From an uncultured Bryobacterales bacterium (GTDB lineage: Bacteria; Acidobacteriota; Terriglobia; Bryobacterales; Bryobacteraceae), in the NCBI GenBank assembly GCA_937959285.1, contig CALGAR010000046.1, positions 58,231-122,230 on the forward strand: a stretch of 64,000 bases of DNA. The letters run 5' to 3'. The translations under genes and the position numbers were made by a program. This document shows positions 44,101-52,366 of the stretch, piece after piece. Each line of letters begins with the position of its first letter. Position 1 is the stretch's first letter. The notes under the pieces were generated by a model, which saw nothing but the letters and a program-made list of their open reading frames with translations, was not told the origin of the DNA and did not search any database.

Positions 44101-44462
44101 TCGCCGGCTTCGGCATTCAGCGGCCAAACCGGCTCCGCGACCCCAATCTGCCCGCCGATCAGCGCAGCACCGGGCGCTGGTTCGATACATCCGCATTTGC
44201 GACGGCGCCGCAGTTTACGATCGGCAACAGCTCACGCAACCCGGTCCGTGGACCCGGTTATCGGACCCTGGACCTGATGATCGGCAAAACGATTGCGCTT
44301 ACCGAACGCCTCAGCACGGAGTTCCGGGCAGAAGCGTTCAACGTGACTAACACGCCCTCGTATGGAAATCCAAACGGAGCGTTCGGAACAGCCGCGTTTG
44401 GAACGATCACAACCGCTTTCGATCCGCGCGTTTTTGAATTCGTGTTGAAGCTACAATTCTGA
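41109..44462 (+). CDS. Oar-like TonB-dependent receptor with carboxypeptidase-like domain
   Basis: 1117 residues, GTG start. Signal peptide MYTRILRACDTAWLFVGLLA, carboxypeptidase-like beta domain (ELFGAVRDPAGLPVESADVE, ASGEYHFFALPPGAYQIAVT), plug with LPRINGSRPRVSEYIYDGIS and SNGGVIMVNQKSGGNELHGT, then the large barrel ending FEFVLKLQF. It resembles the receptor upstream at 27.8 kb in architecture but differs in sequence. It is followed after 15 bases by an XRE-PBP-like regulator gene on the same strand, which suggests that the receptor's ligand or a metabolite of it is what the regulator senses. Confidence 0.92.
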   Translation: MYTRILRACDTAWLFVGLLASAPGLLAQSTKAELFGAVRDPAGLPVESADVELINASTQIRVHARTSASGEYHFFALPPGAYQIAVTREGFATLRRDGIVLRVGDQVGLDLTLQVGDLAQSVEVTAQPPLLQSSRGSVSFVVEQQKVVSLPLDGRNFVPLIALSPGVSLPPNSTLPRINGSRPRVSEYIYDGISVLQPEPGQVAYFPIIDAIEEFRVETNSYSAEYGRSNGGVIMVNQKSGGNELHGTLFEFFRNEALNARNLFAPAGQKPRFRRNQYGFVLGGPIQRNRTFFFLDWQGTRLQTGQIRTSTVPTTVQRSGRFSTPIYDPATTALTANGYVRSPFPGNMIPATRFDPAALRALDRYPLPNVFTSGGAEATVNNYRRVGNEEVSQDQFDVRLDRYFGSRHRLFGRYAYLRDFSSPITPLPDGSGNITSVVIGDTLTRADSVVAEHNWTINTARANQIRFGYTRRGFHRASLRTGHPASEISGVPNIPVSSFADTLPTYDIVGFQLIGPPANGNGEFTTAVTQFIENFTRVSGRNTLKLGADIRRQTLDILQPPNPTGNFQFSNVLTAGLTPSGTPMANTGNSIASFLLGQVQQFQIDAQQEVLGPRATIAEFYVQDDFRATRRLSLDLGVRYTLNFPSTAVNDRGAVFNLQTQQLDFLGKNGFPRTARNLEWGNFGPRVGLAFRASDSMAIRAGYGMTWIEQAGITTPFTTPLFPFVRTLQQASLDNINPAFVLSHGPTIQLGEPDANSGLGQGVFAVQRDQKSGYAQQWNLSLQTTFGQNWSVEFGYLGSKLTNLGVPDVNLNQLRVEQLALGSALTEQVPNPYFGEIPIESPLGRPTIARQQLLRPFPRFTTVTLYRNNIGHSTYHSFQSRIEKRFAQGLTFTAAYTFSRLIDDAGAVFDAAILTGPVTSYQASDSHNRRLEKDVSTGDIPHIFSSSFVYELPFGRGRSIGLQGWKELLAGGWRLASIARIQSGSPIAVTQQPNLNAFAGFGIQRPNRLRDPNLPADQRSTGRWFDTSAFATAPQFTIGNSSRNPVRGPGYRTLDLMIGKTIALTERLSTEFRAEAFNVTNTPSYGNPNGAFGTAAFGTITTAFDPRVFEFVLKLQF

Positions 44463-44477
44463 GAGCGAAAGCTTTGT

Positions 44478-45602
44478 ATGTCGGGTCACATTGAGAATCA
44501 ACTGGCAAAGATTCGGAAGAGTAGGGGGATCGGCGCCGCCGATCTGGCGCGGCGCGTTGGAGTGAGTCGCCAGACGATCTATGCCATTGAAGCAGGGACC
44601 TATGTTCCCAATACCGAGGTGACCCTGAAGCTGGCTCGTGAATTGGAGGTAACCGTCGAGGAGATCTTCTCTCTGCGGGGAGCGGCTCCGAGCCCGGCTC
44701 CCACTCCTCTCGCAACGCGCCTTCTAAGTGCCCGGACACCCGGGAAGGGGCAGCCCGCACGGCTTTGCCGGGTCGGCGATCATTGGATTAGCGTGCCCGT
44801 GAGCGCCTCTCCGTCGTATTTGCCCGAGGCCGACGGAGTGATCTGCCGCCTTGGACGGACGGGAACGCGGGCGGACGTGCTGCCGTTCACCCGCGAAACA
44901 CCCTTTCACAAGCGAATCATTCTTGCCGGGTGCGATCCTGCGACGAGCCTGCTGGCATCTATGGCGGCGACGGTCGCGGGCGTTGAGATTGTGCCCGCGG
45001 CAGCCGCTAGCAAGCTCGCTCTCTCGTGGCTTAAGGAAGGCGCCGTGCACATTGCCGGCTCGCATCTTGAGGATCCGGAAACCGGGGAGTTCAACTTGCC
45101 GTACCTGCGCAAGCAGTTTCCGGACGGAGACATTGCCGTTGTCACATTTGCGCAGTGGGAGGAGGGCTTCGTCGTCGCTCCTGGCAACCCGAAGAACATT
45201 TCCAAGATCGAACACCTGGCGGGCAGAAATGTATGCTTCGTGAACCGGGAAGCAGGATCGGGCAGCCGCGCTCTGGCGGACCGCCTCCTGAAGAAGGCAG
45301 GCTTGCCGTCAAGCCGCGTGCGCGGCTATGACGTCGAGGCGCATGGGCATCTGGCCGCGGCTTACACCGTTTATTCCGGCACAGCGGACTGCTGCATCGC
45401 CACGCGATCCGCCGCCCAGGCATTTGGTCTCGACTTCGTTCCTCTCCGGAGCGAACGCTACGACCTGGTCATGCGTCGGCACACGATGGAACTGCCAGCG
45501 GTGCAGTCTTTCCTCGATGTGCTCCAGCGGGCAAGCCTGCGGCGCAAACTCGAGACGCTTGCAGGCTACGACACCCGGCAGACCGGTGCCGTGTTGCTGT
45601 AG
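44478..45602 (+). CDS. XRE-type regulator with C-terminal periplasmic-binding-protein-like domain
   Basis: 374 residues. An N-terminal XRE HTH (~10-60): NQLAKIRKSRGIGAADLARR, VSRQTIYAIEAGTYVPNTEV. From about residue 140 a PBP-like domain of the PF12727 kind: IILAGCDPATSLLASMAATV, HIAGSHLEDPETGEFNLPYL, VAPGNPKNISKIEHLAGRNV, CFVNREAGSGSRALADRLL, and TADCCIATRSAAQAFGLDFV. These domains resemble molybdate/tungstate binding proteins and occur in DNA-binding regulators near molybdenum genes. A molybdate transporter (modBC) lies about 8 kb away, but the adjacent gene is a TonB receptor, so the ligand is open. Confidence 0.9.
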   Translation: MSGHIENQLAKIRKSRGIGAADLARRVGVSRQTIYAIEAGTYVPNTEVTLKLARELEVTVEEIFSLRGAAPSPAPTPLATRLLSARTPGKGQPARLCRVGDHWISVPVSASPSYLPEADGVICRLGRTGTRADVLPFTRETPFHKRIILAGCDPATSLLASMAATVAGVEIVPAAAASKLALSWLKEGAVHIAGSHLEDPETGEFNLPYLRKQFPDGDIAVVTFAQWEEGFVVAPGNPKNISKIEHLAGRNVCFVNREAGSGSRALADRLLKKAGLPSSRVRGYDVEAHGHLAAAYTVYSGTADCCIATRSAAQAFGLDFVPLRSERYDLVMRRHTMELPAVQSFLDVLQRASLRRKLETLAGYDTRQTGAVLL

Positions 45603-45682
45603 TCTGGTTGGTGGCGCCGGGCCACGTTCGCCAAGTGCGCGTTCACGTTGATACGATCGGCATTTTGGAGGGAGAGCGTGTG

Positions 45683-47269
45683 ATGCGTGGTGGCCTTTTA
45701 CGAATCATTCTTGCCGTGGCTTGTGTTCAGACAGCTTACGGCGTAGATGAAGCGAAGCGGGCGGCTCTGCGAGCAGACCTCGAAGGACAGGTGGAAGCCA
45801 TGAAGCGGCAGACGCAAATCATGGTGGATACCGTTTTCAGCTTTGCCGAGCTGGGCTTTCAGGAATACGAAACATCAAAGTACCTCACTGGAATCCTGGA
45901 AAAGGAAGGGTTTCGCATTGAGCGAGGCATCGCCGGCATTCCCACCGCCTGGATGGCGACATGGGGATCGGGCAAGCCGGTGATTGCGCTCGGATCCGAT
46001 ATTGATTGCATTCCACAGGCTTCGCAGAAGCCGGGGGTTGCCTACCATGATCCGCTCATCCCCGGCGCTCCTGGCCACGGTGAGGGCCACAACGCCGGCC
46101 AGGCTGTGAATATCACTGCGGCCCTTGCTGTAAAACGGCTGATGGAGCGTGAAAAGATTCCCGGCACGATCAAAATCTGGCCTGGAGTCGCGGAGGAGCA
46201 GCTTGCAACGAAGGCGTTTCTCGTCAGAGACGGCTATTTCAAAGACGTCGATGTTGTGCTGTTCAGCCATGTGAGCGACAACCTCGGTGTCGAGTGGGGT
46301 CAGGCAGAGGGGAGCGGGCTGGTGTCGGTCGAGTATCTGTTCAAAGGAGAAAGCGCTCACAGCGCCGGAGCGCCCTGGCGGGGACGCAGCGCATTGGACG
46401 CCGTCGAACTGATGAACATCGGATGGAATTTCCGGCGCGAGCACCTACGCCTGCAGCAGCGTTCGCACTATGTAATCACCAATGGCGGGGACCAGCCTAA
46501 CGTCGTGCCCCAGCGCGCGTCCGTCTGGTACTTCTTCCGTGAGATTGACTACCCGCGAATCATGGATCTATGGAGGATCGGCGATAACATGGCGAAGGCG
46601 GCGGCTCTGATGACTGACACGACCTTCGAATCACGAGTCCTCGGCGCTGCCTGGCCGATCCATATGAACAAGCCCGTTGCCGAGGCGGCCTACAGGAATA
46701 TTCAAAAGGTGGGCTTGCCGCAGTGGTCCGAGGACGATCAGAAACTGGCAAAGGCGGTGCAACGTGAGCTCGGGGTGGAACCAAAAGGGCTGAATGTCAA
46801 AGTGGCCGAACTGAAGCAACCGCCGAAGGCCGAGAGTCTGATGGGTGGAGGGTCCGACGATATCGGGGACATCTCCTGGAACGTTCCGACAATCCGGTTG
46901 AGGTTTCCGTCCAATATCCCGAACCTCCCGGGCCACAATTGGTCGAATGCGATCGCGATGGCGACACCAATCGCGCATAAAGGAGCGACAGCCGGAGCAA
47001 AGGTGCAGGCCCTCACGATGCTCGACCTGCTTCTCGATCCCGAGCTCGTCAAGCAAGCCTGGGACTACTTTCGTAACGTCCAGACCAAGGACATTAAGTA
47101 CAAGTCCTTCCTTCGGCCCGAGGATAAGCCGGCGATTTGGCTGAATGAGAAGATCATGCAGCAATATCGCCCGGAGATGAAGAAGTACTACTACGACCCG
47201 TCGAAGTACGCTACCTATCTCGACCAGTTAGGCATCAAGTACCCGGTGCTCGAAAGGAAGCCGCAGTAG
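45683..47269 (+). CDS. M20 family amidohydrolase, AbgB (aminobenzoyl-glutamate utilisation) type
   Basis: About 528 residues with a signal peptide (MRGGLLRIILAVACVQTAYG) and an M20 dinuclear metal domain: FSFAELGFQEYETSKYLTGI, VIALGSDIDCIPQASQKPGV, HGEGHNAGQAVNIT with metal His, VAEEQLATKAFLVRDGYF, and a dimerisation/lid domain with HSAGAPWRGRSALDAVELMN. It resembles AbgB and related exported peptidase-like amidohydrolases that cleave N-acylated or p-aminobenzoyl-type substrates. An AGGGAGAG ribosome binding site precedes the ATG chosen. It follows the regulator gene by 80 bases and is in the same orientation. Confidence 0.88.
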   Translation: MRGGLLRIILAVACVQTAYGVDEAKRAALRADLEGQVEAMKRQTQIMVDTVFSFAELGFQEYETSKYLTGILEKEGFRIERGIAGIPTAWMATWGSGKPVIALGSDIDCIPQASQKPGVAYHDPLIPGAPGHGEGHNAGQAVNITAALAVKRLMEREKIPGTIKIWPGVAEEQLATKAFLVRDGYFKDVDVVLFSHVSDNLGVEWGQAEGSGLVSVEYLFKGESAHSAGAPWRGRSALDAVELMNIGWNFRREHLRLQQRSHYVITNGGDQPNVVPQRASVWYFFREIDYPRIMDLWRIGDNMAKAAALMTDTTFESRVLGAAWPIHMNKPVAEAAYRNIQKVGLPQWSEDDQKLAKAVQRELGVEPKGLNVKVAELKQPPKAESLMGGGSDDIGDISWNVPTIRLRFPSNIPNLPGHNWSNAIAMATPIAHKGATAGAKVQALTMLDLLLDPELVKQAWDYFRNVQTKDIKYKSFLRPEDKPAIWLNEKIMQQYRPEMKKYYYDPSKYATYLDQLGIKYPVLERKPQ

Positions 47270-47281
47270 GAAGCGCTACGA

Positions 47282-47309
47282 GGTGAGGCCGAATGCAAAC
47301 GGCCTCACC
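47282..47309 (+). terminator. Hairpin between convergent genes
   Basis: GGTGAGGCCG and CGGCCTCACC form a perfect 10-bp stem with an 8-base AT-rich loop, placed in the short gap between the amidohydrolase and the convergent epimerase gene. Without a T-run, but its position serves both strands as a bidirectional terminator. Confidence 0.7.
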
Positions 47310-47318
47310 GGTACGTCA

Positions 47319-48173
47319 TCAGAAGTTCAGCTTCTTCAGATAGCTGTGGCTTTGCTTTAGAGAGGCCAGAGGATCTCCCGGTGTCTGGTCCTGCTCGACG
47401 AAGTAATGCTTTACGCCGGCTTTGGATGCGGCGCGGAGCACAGCCGGCACGTCGATGACGCCATTGCCTACCTCGCGGAAGGCCATCCTTGGAATACCTT
47501 CGTTGTACCGCTTCTCGACGTCTGGAGCCAGATCCTTCAGATGCATCAGCTCCACTCGCTTGCCGTATTTCTCGAGCACGCTCACCGGGCTTACGCCCGC
47601 GACCTGAGACCACATCATGTCCAGCTCGAGACCGACCAAAGCCGGGTCGGTGGCCTTCATGAGGACATCGAGCAGCGTTCCATCGCCAGCCGGCTCGAAT
47701 TCGAACGCATGGTTGTGGTAGCACAGGCGCAAACCGGCTTTCTTGCAAACTTCGCCCGCCTTGTTCAAGGTTTCCCCAAGACGCCTCATCACGTCGGCGC
47801 CGCCGCGGTCCCGGGGCGCGATGTACGGGCACACAACGTAGCGGAAGCCCCGTTTGGCGGCATCGTCGAGGGCTGCCGGGAGCTTGTCCTGTTCGCGCGT
47901 GAACAACGCTGTGTTCAGATGAAGGCTCGTGGGTTTGAGCGAGGTCTGCTTCAGGCTGGGCCAGATTTTATCGAGATCGCCGCCCACTGCTTCGACCTCC
48001 TGGAAGCCAATTTCCTCCAATGCTCGAAGCGTTTCGAGCGGCTTCTCCGGAAGCACGTTGCGCAGCGTGTAGAGCTGGACTCCGATGACCGGGAGAGTCC
48101 GGGCGCGCAAGGGCGCCGCCGAGGCAGCAAGAAGACCGAGAAATTGACGACGATTGACGCCAGGCATGAACAT
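47319..48173 (-). CDS. Tat-exported sugar-phosphate isomerase/epimerase-like TIM barrel
   Basis: 284 residues. Tat-type start MFMPGVNRRQFLGLLAASAA, then a xylose-isomerase-like TIM barrel: IGVQLYTLRNVLPEKPLETL, LCYHNHAFEFEP (metal residues), GLELDMMWSQVAGVSPVSVL, VELMHLKDLAPD, and VKHYFVEQDQTPGDPLASL. It is of the IolE/epimerase-like family often encoded beside Gfo/Idh oxidoreductases in Acidobacteria and Planctomycetes. Substrate unknown, probably a keto sugar or inositol derivative. It stands alone here, divergent from the ceramidase-like gene. Confidence 0.87.
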   Translation of the reverse strand: MFMPGVNRRQFLGLLAASAAPLRARTLPVIGVQLYTLRNVLPEKPLETLRALEEIGFQEVEAVGGDLDKIWPSLKQTSLKPTSLHLNTALFTREQDKLPAALDDAAKRGFRYVVCPYIAPRDRGGADVMRRLGETLNKAGEVCKKAGLRLCYHNHAFEFEPAGDGTLLDVLMKATDPALVGLELDMMWSQVAGVSPVSVLEKYGKRVELMHLKDLAPDVEKRYNEGIPRMAFREVGNGVIDVPAVLRAASKAGVKHYFVEQDQTPGDPLASLKQSHSYLKKLNF

Positions 48174-48263
48174 ATCCTATACCGAACCAGCTCGAGAACG
48201 TTCAGAACCGTCAGCTGTAATCGATAACCGCGTTACGATCGTACAACGAAGGGGTGAAAGGGA

Positions 48264-49613
48264 ATGTTGCGATATTGCCTTCTGTTTCTGATTCTGGCGC
48301 CGATCCAGCTTGCCGCCGCCTACCGGGCCGGTGTTGGACGCGTTGATATCACGCCTCGCGAGCCGATTGCGCTGTCCGGTTACGCCGGGCGGAACCGTCC
48401 TTCGGAAGGCGTCACCCTTCACCTGTGGACCAAAGCTCTTGCGATCGAGGAAAACGCGAACCGGCGCGTCGTTATCCTCACCTGCGACCTGATCGGAATT
48501 CCCCGCGAAATCTCCGACGTCGTGGCCGCCCGTCTGCAGAAGGAGTTCCATCTCGAGCGCTCGCAGATCCTGATCAACGCCTCTCACACCCATGCCGGGC
48601 CGATGGTCTGGCCGAACCTGAATCTTCTTCTAAACGCCGGGCCGGAGGCGGAACAGCGTGTCAAGGAGTACTCCCGGCAGCTCATCGAGCATATGGTCGA
48701 GGCAGCGTCTGCCGCGCTCCGGAATATGGAGCCGGCCAACTTGAGCATCGGGCATGGCTCCGCGAGTTTTGCAATGAATCGGCGCGAGAAGGCGGAAGGT
48801 GGCGTCAGGATCGGAGTCAATCAGTCCGGTCCTGTGGATCATGATGTTCCTGTGCTGCGGGTAACTTCGGCAAACGGCAAACTGCTCGCCGTCCTTTTCG
48901 GATACGCTTGCCACAATACGACGTTGACCGGCAACAACTACCAGATTAGCGGCGATTATGCAGGTCAGGCGCAACTACTCCTCGAGAGGTCTCATCCCGG
49001 AGCTGCCGCCCTGTTCCTTGCGCTTTGCGGCGGTGACCAGAATCCGTACCCGCGTACGAAGCAGGAGCACGTCGAGCAGCATGGAAAGGAGCTGGCCGAT
49101 GCGGTGGAACGCGTGCTCGCTTCGCAGATGAAACCTGTCGGAACACCGCTTCGCTCTGCATTCCGCATCGTGGAGCCCCGCTTTGCACCCCACACCCGGG
49201 AAGACTTTGAGAAGGAACTGAAGGGTTCGGATCCGTTTCGGGTTCTTCGAGCAAAACAGATGCTGGCGCGCTATGATGAGCGCCGTCCGCTCCATCGCAT
49301 TCCGTACCCGGTCCAGAGCATCCGTTTCGGCAGCGATCTTACTCTGGTTGCGCTCGGCGGCGAGGTGGTTGTTGACTACGCGCTGCGAGTCAAGAAGGAA
49401 CTGGGCGGATCGGAAAGCGTTATCGTAGCGGGCTACTCGAATGACGTCATGTGCTATATCCCGTCGCGCCGGGTCCTCCTCGAAGGCGGATATGAGGCCG
49501 ATACGAGCATGATCTATTACGGGATGCCGGGGCCCTTCGCGGAAGATGTGGAGGAGATCATCTTCGGCGGCATTCGGGACGTGCTCAGGCGCGTGGGCCG
49601 GAGAGTGAAATGA
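48264..49613 (+). CDS. Neutral/alkaline ceramidase N-terminal-domain protein, exported
   Basis: 449 residues with a signal peptide (MLRYCLLFLILAPIQLAAA). It starts with YRAGVGRVDITPREPIALSG, then HLWTKALAIEENANRRVVIL, CDLIGIP and ILINASHTHAGPM with metal His residues, VLFGYACHNTTLTGNNYQIS and CGGDQNPYPR, all typical of the neutral ceramidase N-terminal domain (PF04734). In Acidobacteria and Planctomycetes many such proteins lack the C-terminal ceramidase domain and have unknown substrates; this one is of that type. The last codons overlap the start of the ROK kinase by ATGA. Confidence 0.87.
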   Translation: MLRYCLLFLILAPIQLAAAYRAGVGRVDITPREPIALSGYAGRNRPSEGVTLHLWTKALAIEENANRRVVILTCDLIGIPREISDVVAARLQKEFHLERSQILINASHTHAGPMVWPNLNLLLNAGPEAEQRVKEYSRQLIEHMVEAASAALRNMEPANLSIGHGSASFAMNRREKAEGGVRIGVNQSGPVDHDVPVLRVTSANGKLLAVLFGYACHNTTLTGNNYQISGDYAGQAQLLLERSHPGAAALFLALCGGDQNPYPRTKQEHVEQHGKELADAVERVLASQMKPVGTPLRSAFRIVEPRFAPHTREDFEKELKGSDPFRVLRAKQMLARYDERRPLHRIPYPVQSIRFGSDLTLVALGGEVVVDYALRVKKELGGSESVIVAGYSNDVMCYIPSRRVLLEGGYEADTSMIYYGMPGPFAEDVEEIIFGGIRDVLRRVGRRVK

Positions 49614-50476
49614 AGCGTTACGGTGCGATTGAAGCGGGAGGTACGAAGTTTGTCTGCGCCGCCGGAACTGGCCCGGAGGACCTCACGCCGCCCGTGCGTT
49701 TTCCTACCTCCAATGAGGATCCGAAAGCTACGATCGACGCGGTTGCAGGCTGGCTGCGCCAGCAAGGACCGCTCGCAGCAGTGGGAGTCGGTTCGTTTGG
49801 TCCGGTCGATCTCCTGACAGGAACAATTACCACGACTCCGAAGCTTGCCTGGCAGCACTTTCCCTTGCGGCAGGCGCTCGAAGAGCGCCTGGGGGTGCCG
49901 GTTTTCATCGATACGGATGTGAATGCTGCGGCTTTGGGGGAGCATCAGTACGGGGCTGCTCAGGGATTGGATACGTTCCTCTATCTGACCGTAGGTACTG
50001 GTATCGGCGGCGGCGGAATGGCGGGAGGCAGGCTCCTGCACGGGCGTCAGCACCCCGAAATGGGCCATGTCCTGCTGCCCCTTGATCCGCGTGATCATTC
50101 TGACTTCCGTGGTGTCTGCCCCTGGCATGGAAACTGCCTGGAAGGGTTGGCCTCGGGGCCCGCGATCGAAGCGCGCTGGAAGTGTCCGGCCGATGCGCTT
50201 CCACCAAACCATCCGGCGTGGGAACTCGAAGCCTCCTATCTTGGGACTGCGTTAGTCGCCTTCATCTGCACGCTCTCACCGCAGAAGATCATTCTCGGCG
50301 GAGGAGTGATGGAGCAGCGGCACCTCTTTCCATTGATTCGAAAGAGGGTAGAAGCACTGCTCAACGGATACCTGACTCCGCCCGAAATCGTGCCGCCTGA
50401 ACAAGCTGCCTGCGGTGTGCTCGGGGCTCTGGCGCTCGCCAGGCAAGGTCTCAGTGCAGATTATGAAGCGCGGTAA
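49610..50476 (+). CDS. ROK-family sugar kinase (fructokinase/glucokinase type)
   Basis: 288 residues. ATP/phosphate loop AIEAGGTKFVCAAGTG at the N-terminus, IDTDVNAAALGEHQYGAAQG with the catalytic Asp, TVGTGIGGGG, HPEMGHVLL, and the zinc-binding GVCPWHGNCLEGLASGPAI, then KIILGGGVM. It matches ROK fructokinases (YdhR/GmuE-like). It phosphorylates fructose, mannose or glucose. It begins in the ATGA ending the ceramidase-like gene, so both are cotranslated, a strange but clear pairing. Its tail overlaps the convergent TauE gene by 16 bases. Confidence 0.92.
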   Translation: MKRYGAIEAGGTKFVCAAGTGPEDLTPPVRFPTSNEDPKATIDAVAGWLRQQGPLAAVGVGSFGPVDLLTGTITTTPKLAWQHFPLRQALEERLGVPVFIDTDVNAAALGEHQYGAAQGLDTFLYLTVGTGIGGGGMAGGRLLHGRQHPEMGHVLLPLDPRDHSDFRGVCPWHGNCLEGLASGPAIEARWKCPADALPPNHPAWELEASYLGTALVAFICTLSPQKIILGGGVMEQRHLFPLIRKRVEALLNGYLTPPEIVPPEQAACGVLGALALARQGLSADYEAR

Positions 50477-51186
50477 GCCATCACCACGCCGAGAACAATC
50501 AGCAGCACAGCAACTGAGCGACGGTAAAGGTTCTCCGGAGTTCTCCGCAGCACACCCTCGCCGGCTAGTGTTCCCGCGAGGACTCCCGCTGATGCGATTC
50601 CGATTGGCAGCATGTAGTTGAGTAGCTCATTCCAGCTGCTTGCTAAGTAGACCGGAATTCGGGCGAGATCGACGATCAAGGCTACTGCAGTTGCTGTGGC
50701 GACAAACTGGTGCCGGTCCAGCGGAAAACCGAACAGTGCGGCGGAGCGGATTCCGCCCTGGTTGCCAACCATACCACCGAGCAAGCCCGAGAAGAATCCT
50801 GCAACTAACCCAACTCTTCCCGGAAATCTCAGCCTTTCTGACTGCTCCGTCAGACCCATGAATCCGGCAAAGAGCAGTAGAGCGGCAAAGATTCCGGTGA
50901 GCGCGGGACTTCCTACTGTCGAATGAAGTGCGGCTCCGGTCAGACCGCCCGCGGCGCTTGTAATGCCGAAGCTAAGGAATACTTGCCGGTTGAGGCTTTT
51001 GCGAAGGCGCCAGAACCGCAGGCCCGTTCCGAGGAAGTGGGGAATTGAGACGACTGCCACGGCCACGCGCGTGTCCATATGGAGTGCGAGAAGGGGCGTC
51101 AGAATGCTGCCGATTCCGAAGCCGGAGATCGATGCCACGGCCCCAGCCAGGAAGGCAATCACTGCCGTCAGGATGGCAAGGACCAT
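50461..51186 (-). CDS. TauE/SafE family membrane transporter
   Basis: About 241 residues with seven to eight hydrophobic helices. MVLAILTAVIAFLAGAVASI, GFGIGSILTPLLAL, HFLGTGLRFWRLRKSLN, TGAALHSTVGSPALTGIFAA and GGMVGNQGGIRSAALFGF are the duplicated GxGxxxxxP and GNQGGxRS features of the TauE/SafE family, which export or import sulfonates, sulfite or sulfoacetate and related anions. The ATG lies inside the end of thiE. It is the last gene of a minus-strand run modB-modC-fmdE-thiE-tauE. Confidence 0.87.
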   Translation of the reverse strand: MVLAILTAVIAFLAGAVASISGFGIGSILTPLLALHMDTRVAVAVVSIPHFLGTGLRFWRLRKSLNRQVFLSFGITSAAGGLTGAALHSTVGSPALTGIFAALLLFAGFMGLTEQSERLRFPGRVGLVAGFFSGLLGGMVGNQGGIRSAALFGFPLDRHQFVATATAVALIVDLARIPVYLASSWNELLNYMLPIGIASAGVLAGTLAGEGVLRRTPENLYRRSVAVLLIVLGVVMAYRAS

Positions 51187-51764
51187 GTCTGGAGGCTCTG
51201 GAAGAGCGTGATGCCTGCGATCCCTGCGGCTCCGGCTTCGAGGCAATCAGCTGCATTCTCAGCAACAATCCCGCCCAATGCCAGCACGGGCAAGCGCACT
51301 GCTTGTACAGCCTGTCTCAGACCCTCCAAGCCTACGGGAGGAGCACTCGCAGACTTGGATAGCGGCGGGAAGACCGGTCCGTAGACAGCAAAGTCCGCGC
51401 CTTCGATCTCTGCCCGTTTCAGCTCTTCGATGTTGTGACAGGACACGCCAATCACGAAGCCGGCTGGTACGATGGACCGAAACTGCCAGGGAGCAGGAGC
51501 CCCTGCCGGAAGATGAACGCCGTCCGCGCCCGCAGCCAGTGCTAAGTCAATGCGGCTGTTGACCAGGATCTTTGTGTTGTGAGGATTCGGAAGCGCAAGC
51601 GATTCGCGGAGGAGCGAGAGAAGGGAACGGGCAGAAAGATCTTTCTCGCGGATCTGAATCATCTCGACGCCGGACTCCATCGCTTTCGAAATCGAACGTA
51701 GGAGCGGTTCGATGCCACCGGCGAGCTTTCGATCTGTGATGTAGTATCGCAGCCCGCGCCTCAT
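51168..51764 (-). CDS. thiE: Thiamine-phosphate synthase
   Basis: About 198 residues of the ThiE/TenI TIM-barrel family: MRRGLRYYITDRKL, MIQIREKDLSAR, ILVNSRIDLALAAGADGVHL, GVSCHNIEELKRAEIEGADF, VYGPVFPPLSKSASAPPVGL and LALGGIVAENAADCLEAGAA. These are the substrate and phosphate-binding segments of thiamine-phosphate pyrophosphorylase, which joins HMP-PP and thiazole phosphate. The start overlaps the fmdE stop (ATGA). No TPP riboswitch or other thi gene lies close, so its place in a molybdate-transport run is odd; TenI-like non-synthetic roles are an alternative. Confidence 0.85.
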   Translation of the reverse strand: MRRGLRYYITDRKLAGGIEPLLRSISKAMESGVEMIQIREKDLSARSLLSLLRESLALPNPHNTKILVNSRIDLALAAGADGVHLPAGAPAPWQFRSIVPAGFVIGVSCHNIEELKRAEIEGADFAVYGPVFPPLSKSASAPPVGLEGLRQAVQAVRLPVLALGGIVAENAADCLEAGAAGIAGITLFQSLQTWSLPS

Positions 51765-52348
51765 GCTTCGATCGGTTCGTAGTAACGCTCTCCCGCGCAA
51801 GACCGGCAGAGAATTTGCCCGTCCATAACCACTTCACGCTTGAAGTTGATTCCTTCTCCGCACACAGCGCAGACGGTCCGCTGTGCCTTATAGCCCGGCA
51901 GGTCCTCGGGGCCGAGTCGCACGCGAACCCAGCATGCGCGGAAAAGGTCTTCGTCGGGCAATTCGCGGTAGGCTTGCATCTGCTGCCGGTTCTTGTCTGC
52001 GATATCGGGATAAAGAGCTCGCGCCAGGTCCTTGGACGTTTCGAGTGCTATGATGCGTACGGCACGGTTTGTATCGAGATCGCAGAATGTCGCGGCCATC
52101 TTTCCGAAGTCACGAAACTTCAGGGCCCGTTTTCCCAGGCGGCAGCCAGTAACGACTCCGATTGCGTCGGTTGCGCAGCGGTCGATTTCGACAAAGGTAA
52201 CGAGCCTCTTGCGATGTTTGCCTGTGGGATCGTCCAGCCCCAGAAGGCGCAATCCGTAGAGGGCCATCCGGATGCCGAGAATCTGGCCGGCGCAGATGTG
52301 GCCGTGCGCCTGCTCGGCCATCGCGACGTACTCGTCGAACGGCTTCAT
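51761..52348 (-). CDS. FmdE-family protein with C-terminal zinc finger
   Basis: 195 residues. MKPFDEYVAMAEQAHGHICA-GQILGIRMALYGLRLLGL and IDRCATDAIGVVTGCRLGKR belong to the FmdE (formylmethanofuran dehydrogenase subunit E) family, with a C-terminal TraR/DksA-like zinc finger CAVCGEG...CRSCAGE. Bacterial FmdE proteins are often encoded with molybdate transporters or formate/molybdoenzyme genes, suggesting a role in molybdenum delivery or molybdoenzyme maturation. It is 18 bases behind modC and overlaps thiE, so it is firmly within the run. Confidence 0.9.
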   Translation of the reverse strand: MKPFDEYVAMAEQAHGHICAGQILGIRMALYGLRLLGLDDPTGKHRKRLVTFVEIDRCATDAIGVVTGCRLGKRALKFRDFGKMAATFCDLDTNRAVRIIALETSKDLARALYPDIADKNRQQMQAYRELPDEDLFRACWVRVRLGPEDLPGYKAQRTVCAVCGEGINFKREVVMDGQILCRSCAGERYYEPIEA

Positions 52349-52366
52349 CTCCCCATTCTAGTGCCT

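Noticed and set aside
51168..51764. TPP riboswitch upstream of thiE
   Set aside because: thiE starts inside the fmdE stop codon; there is no leader that could hold a riboswitch.
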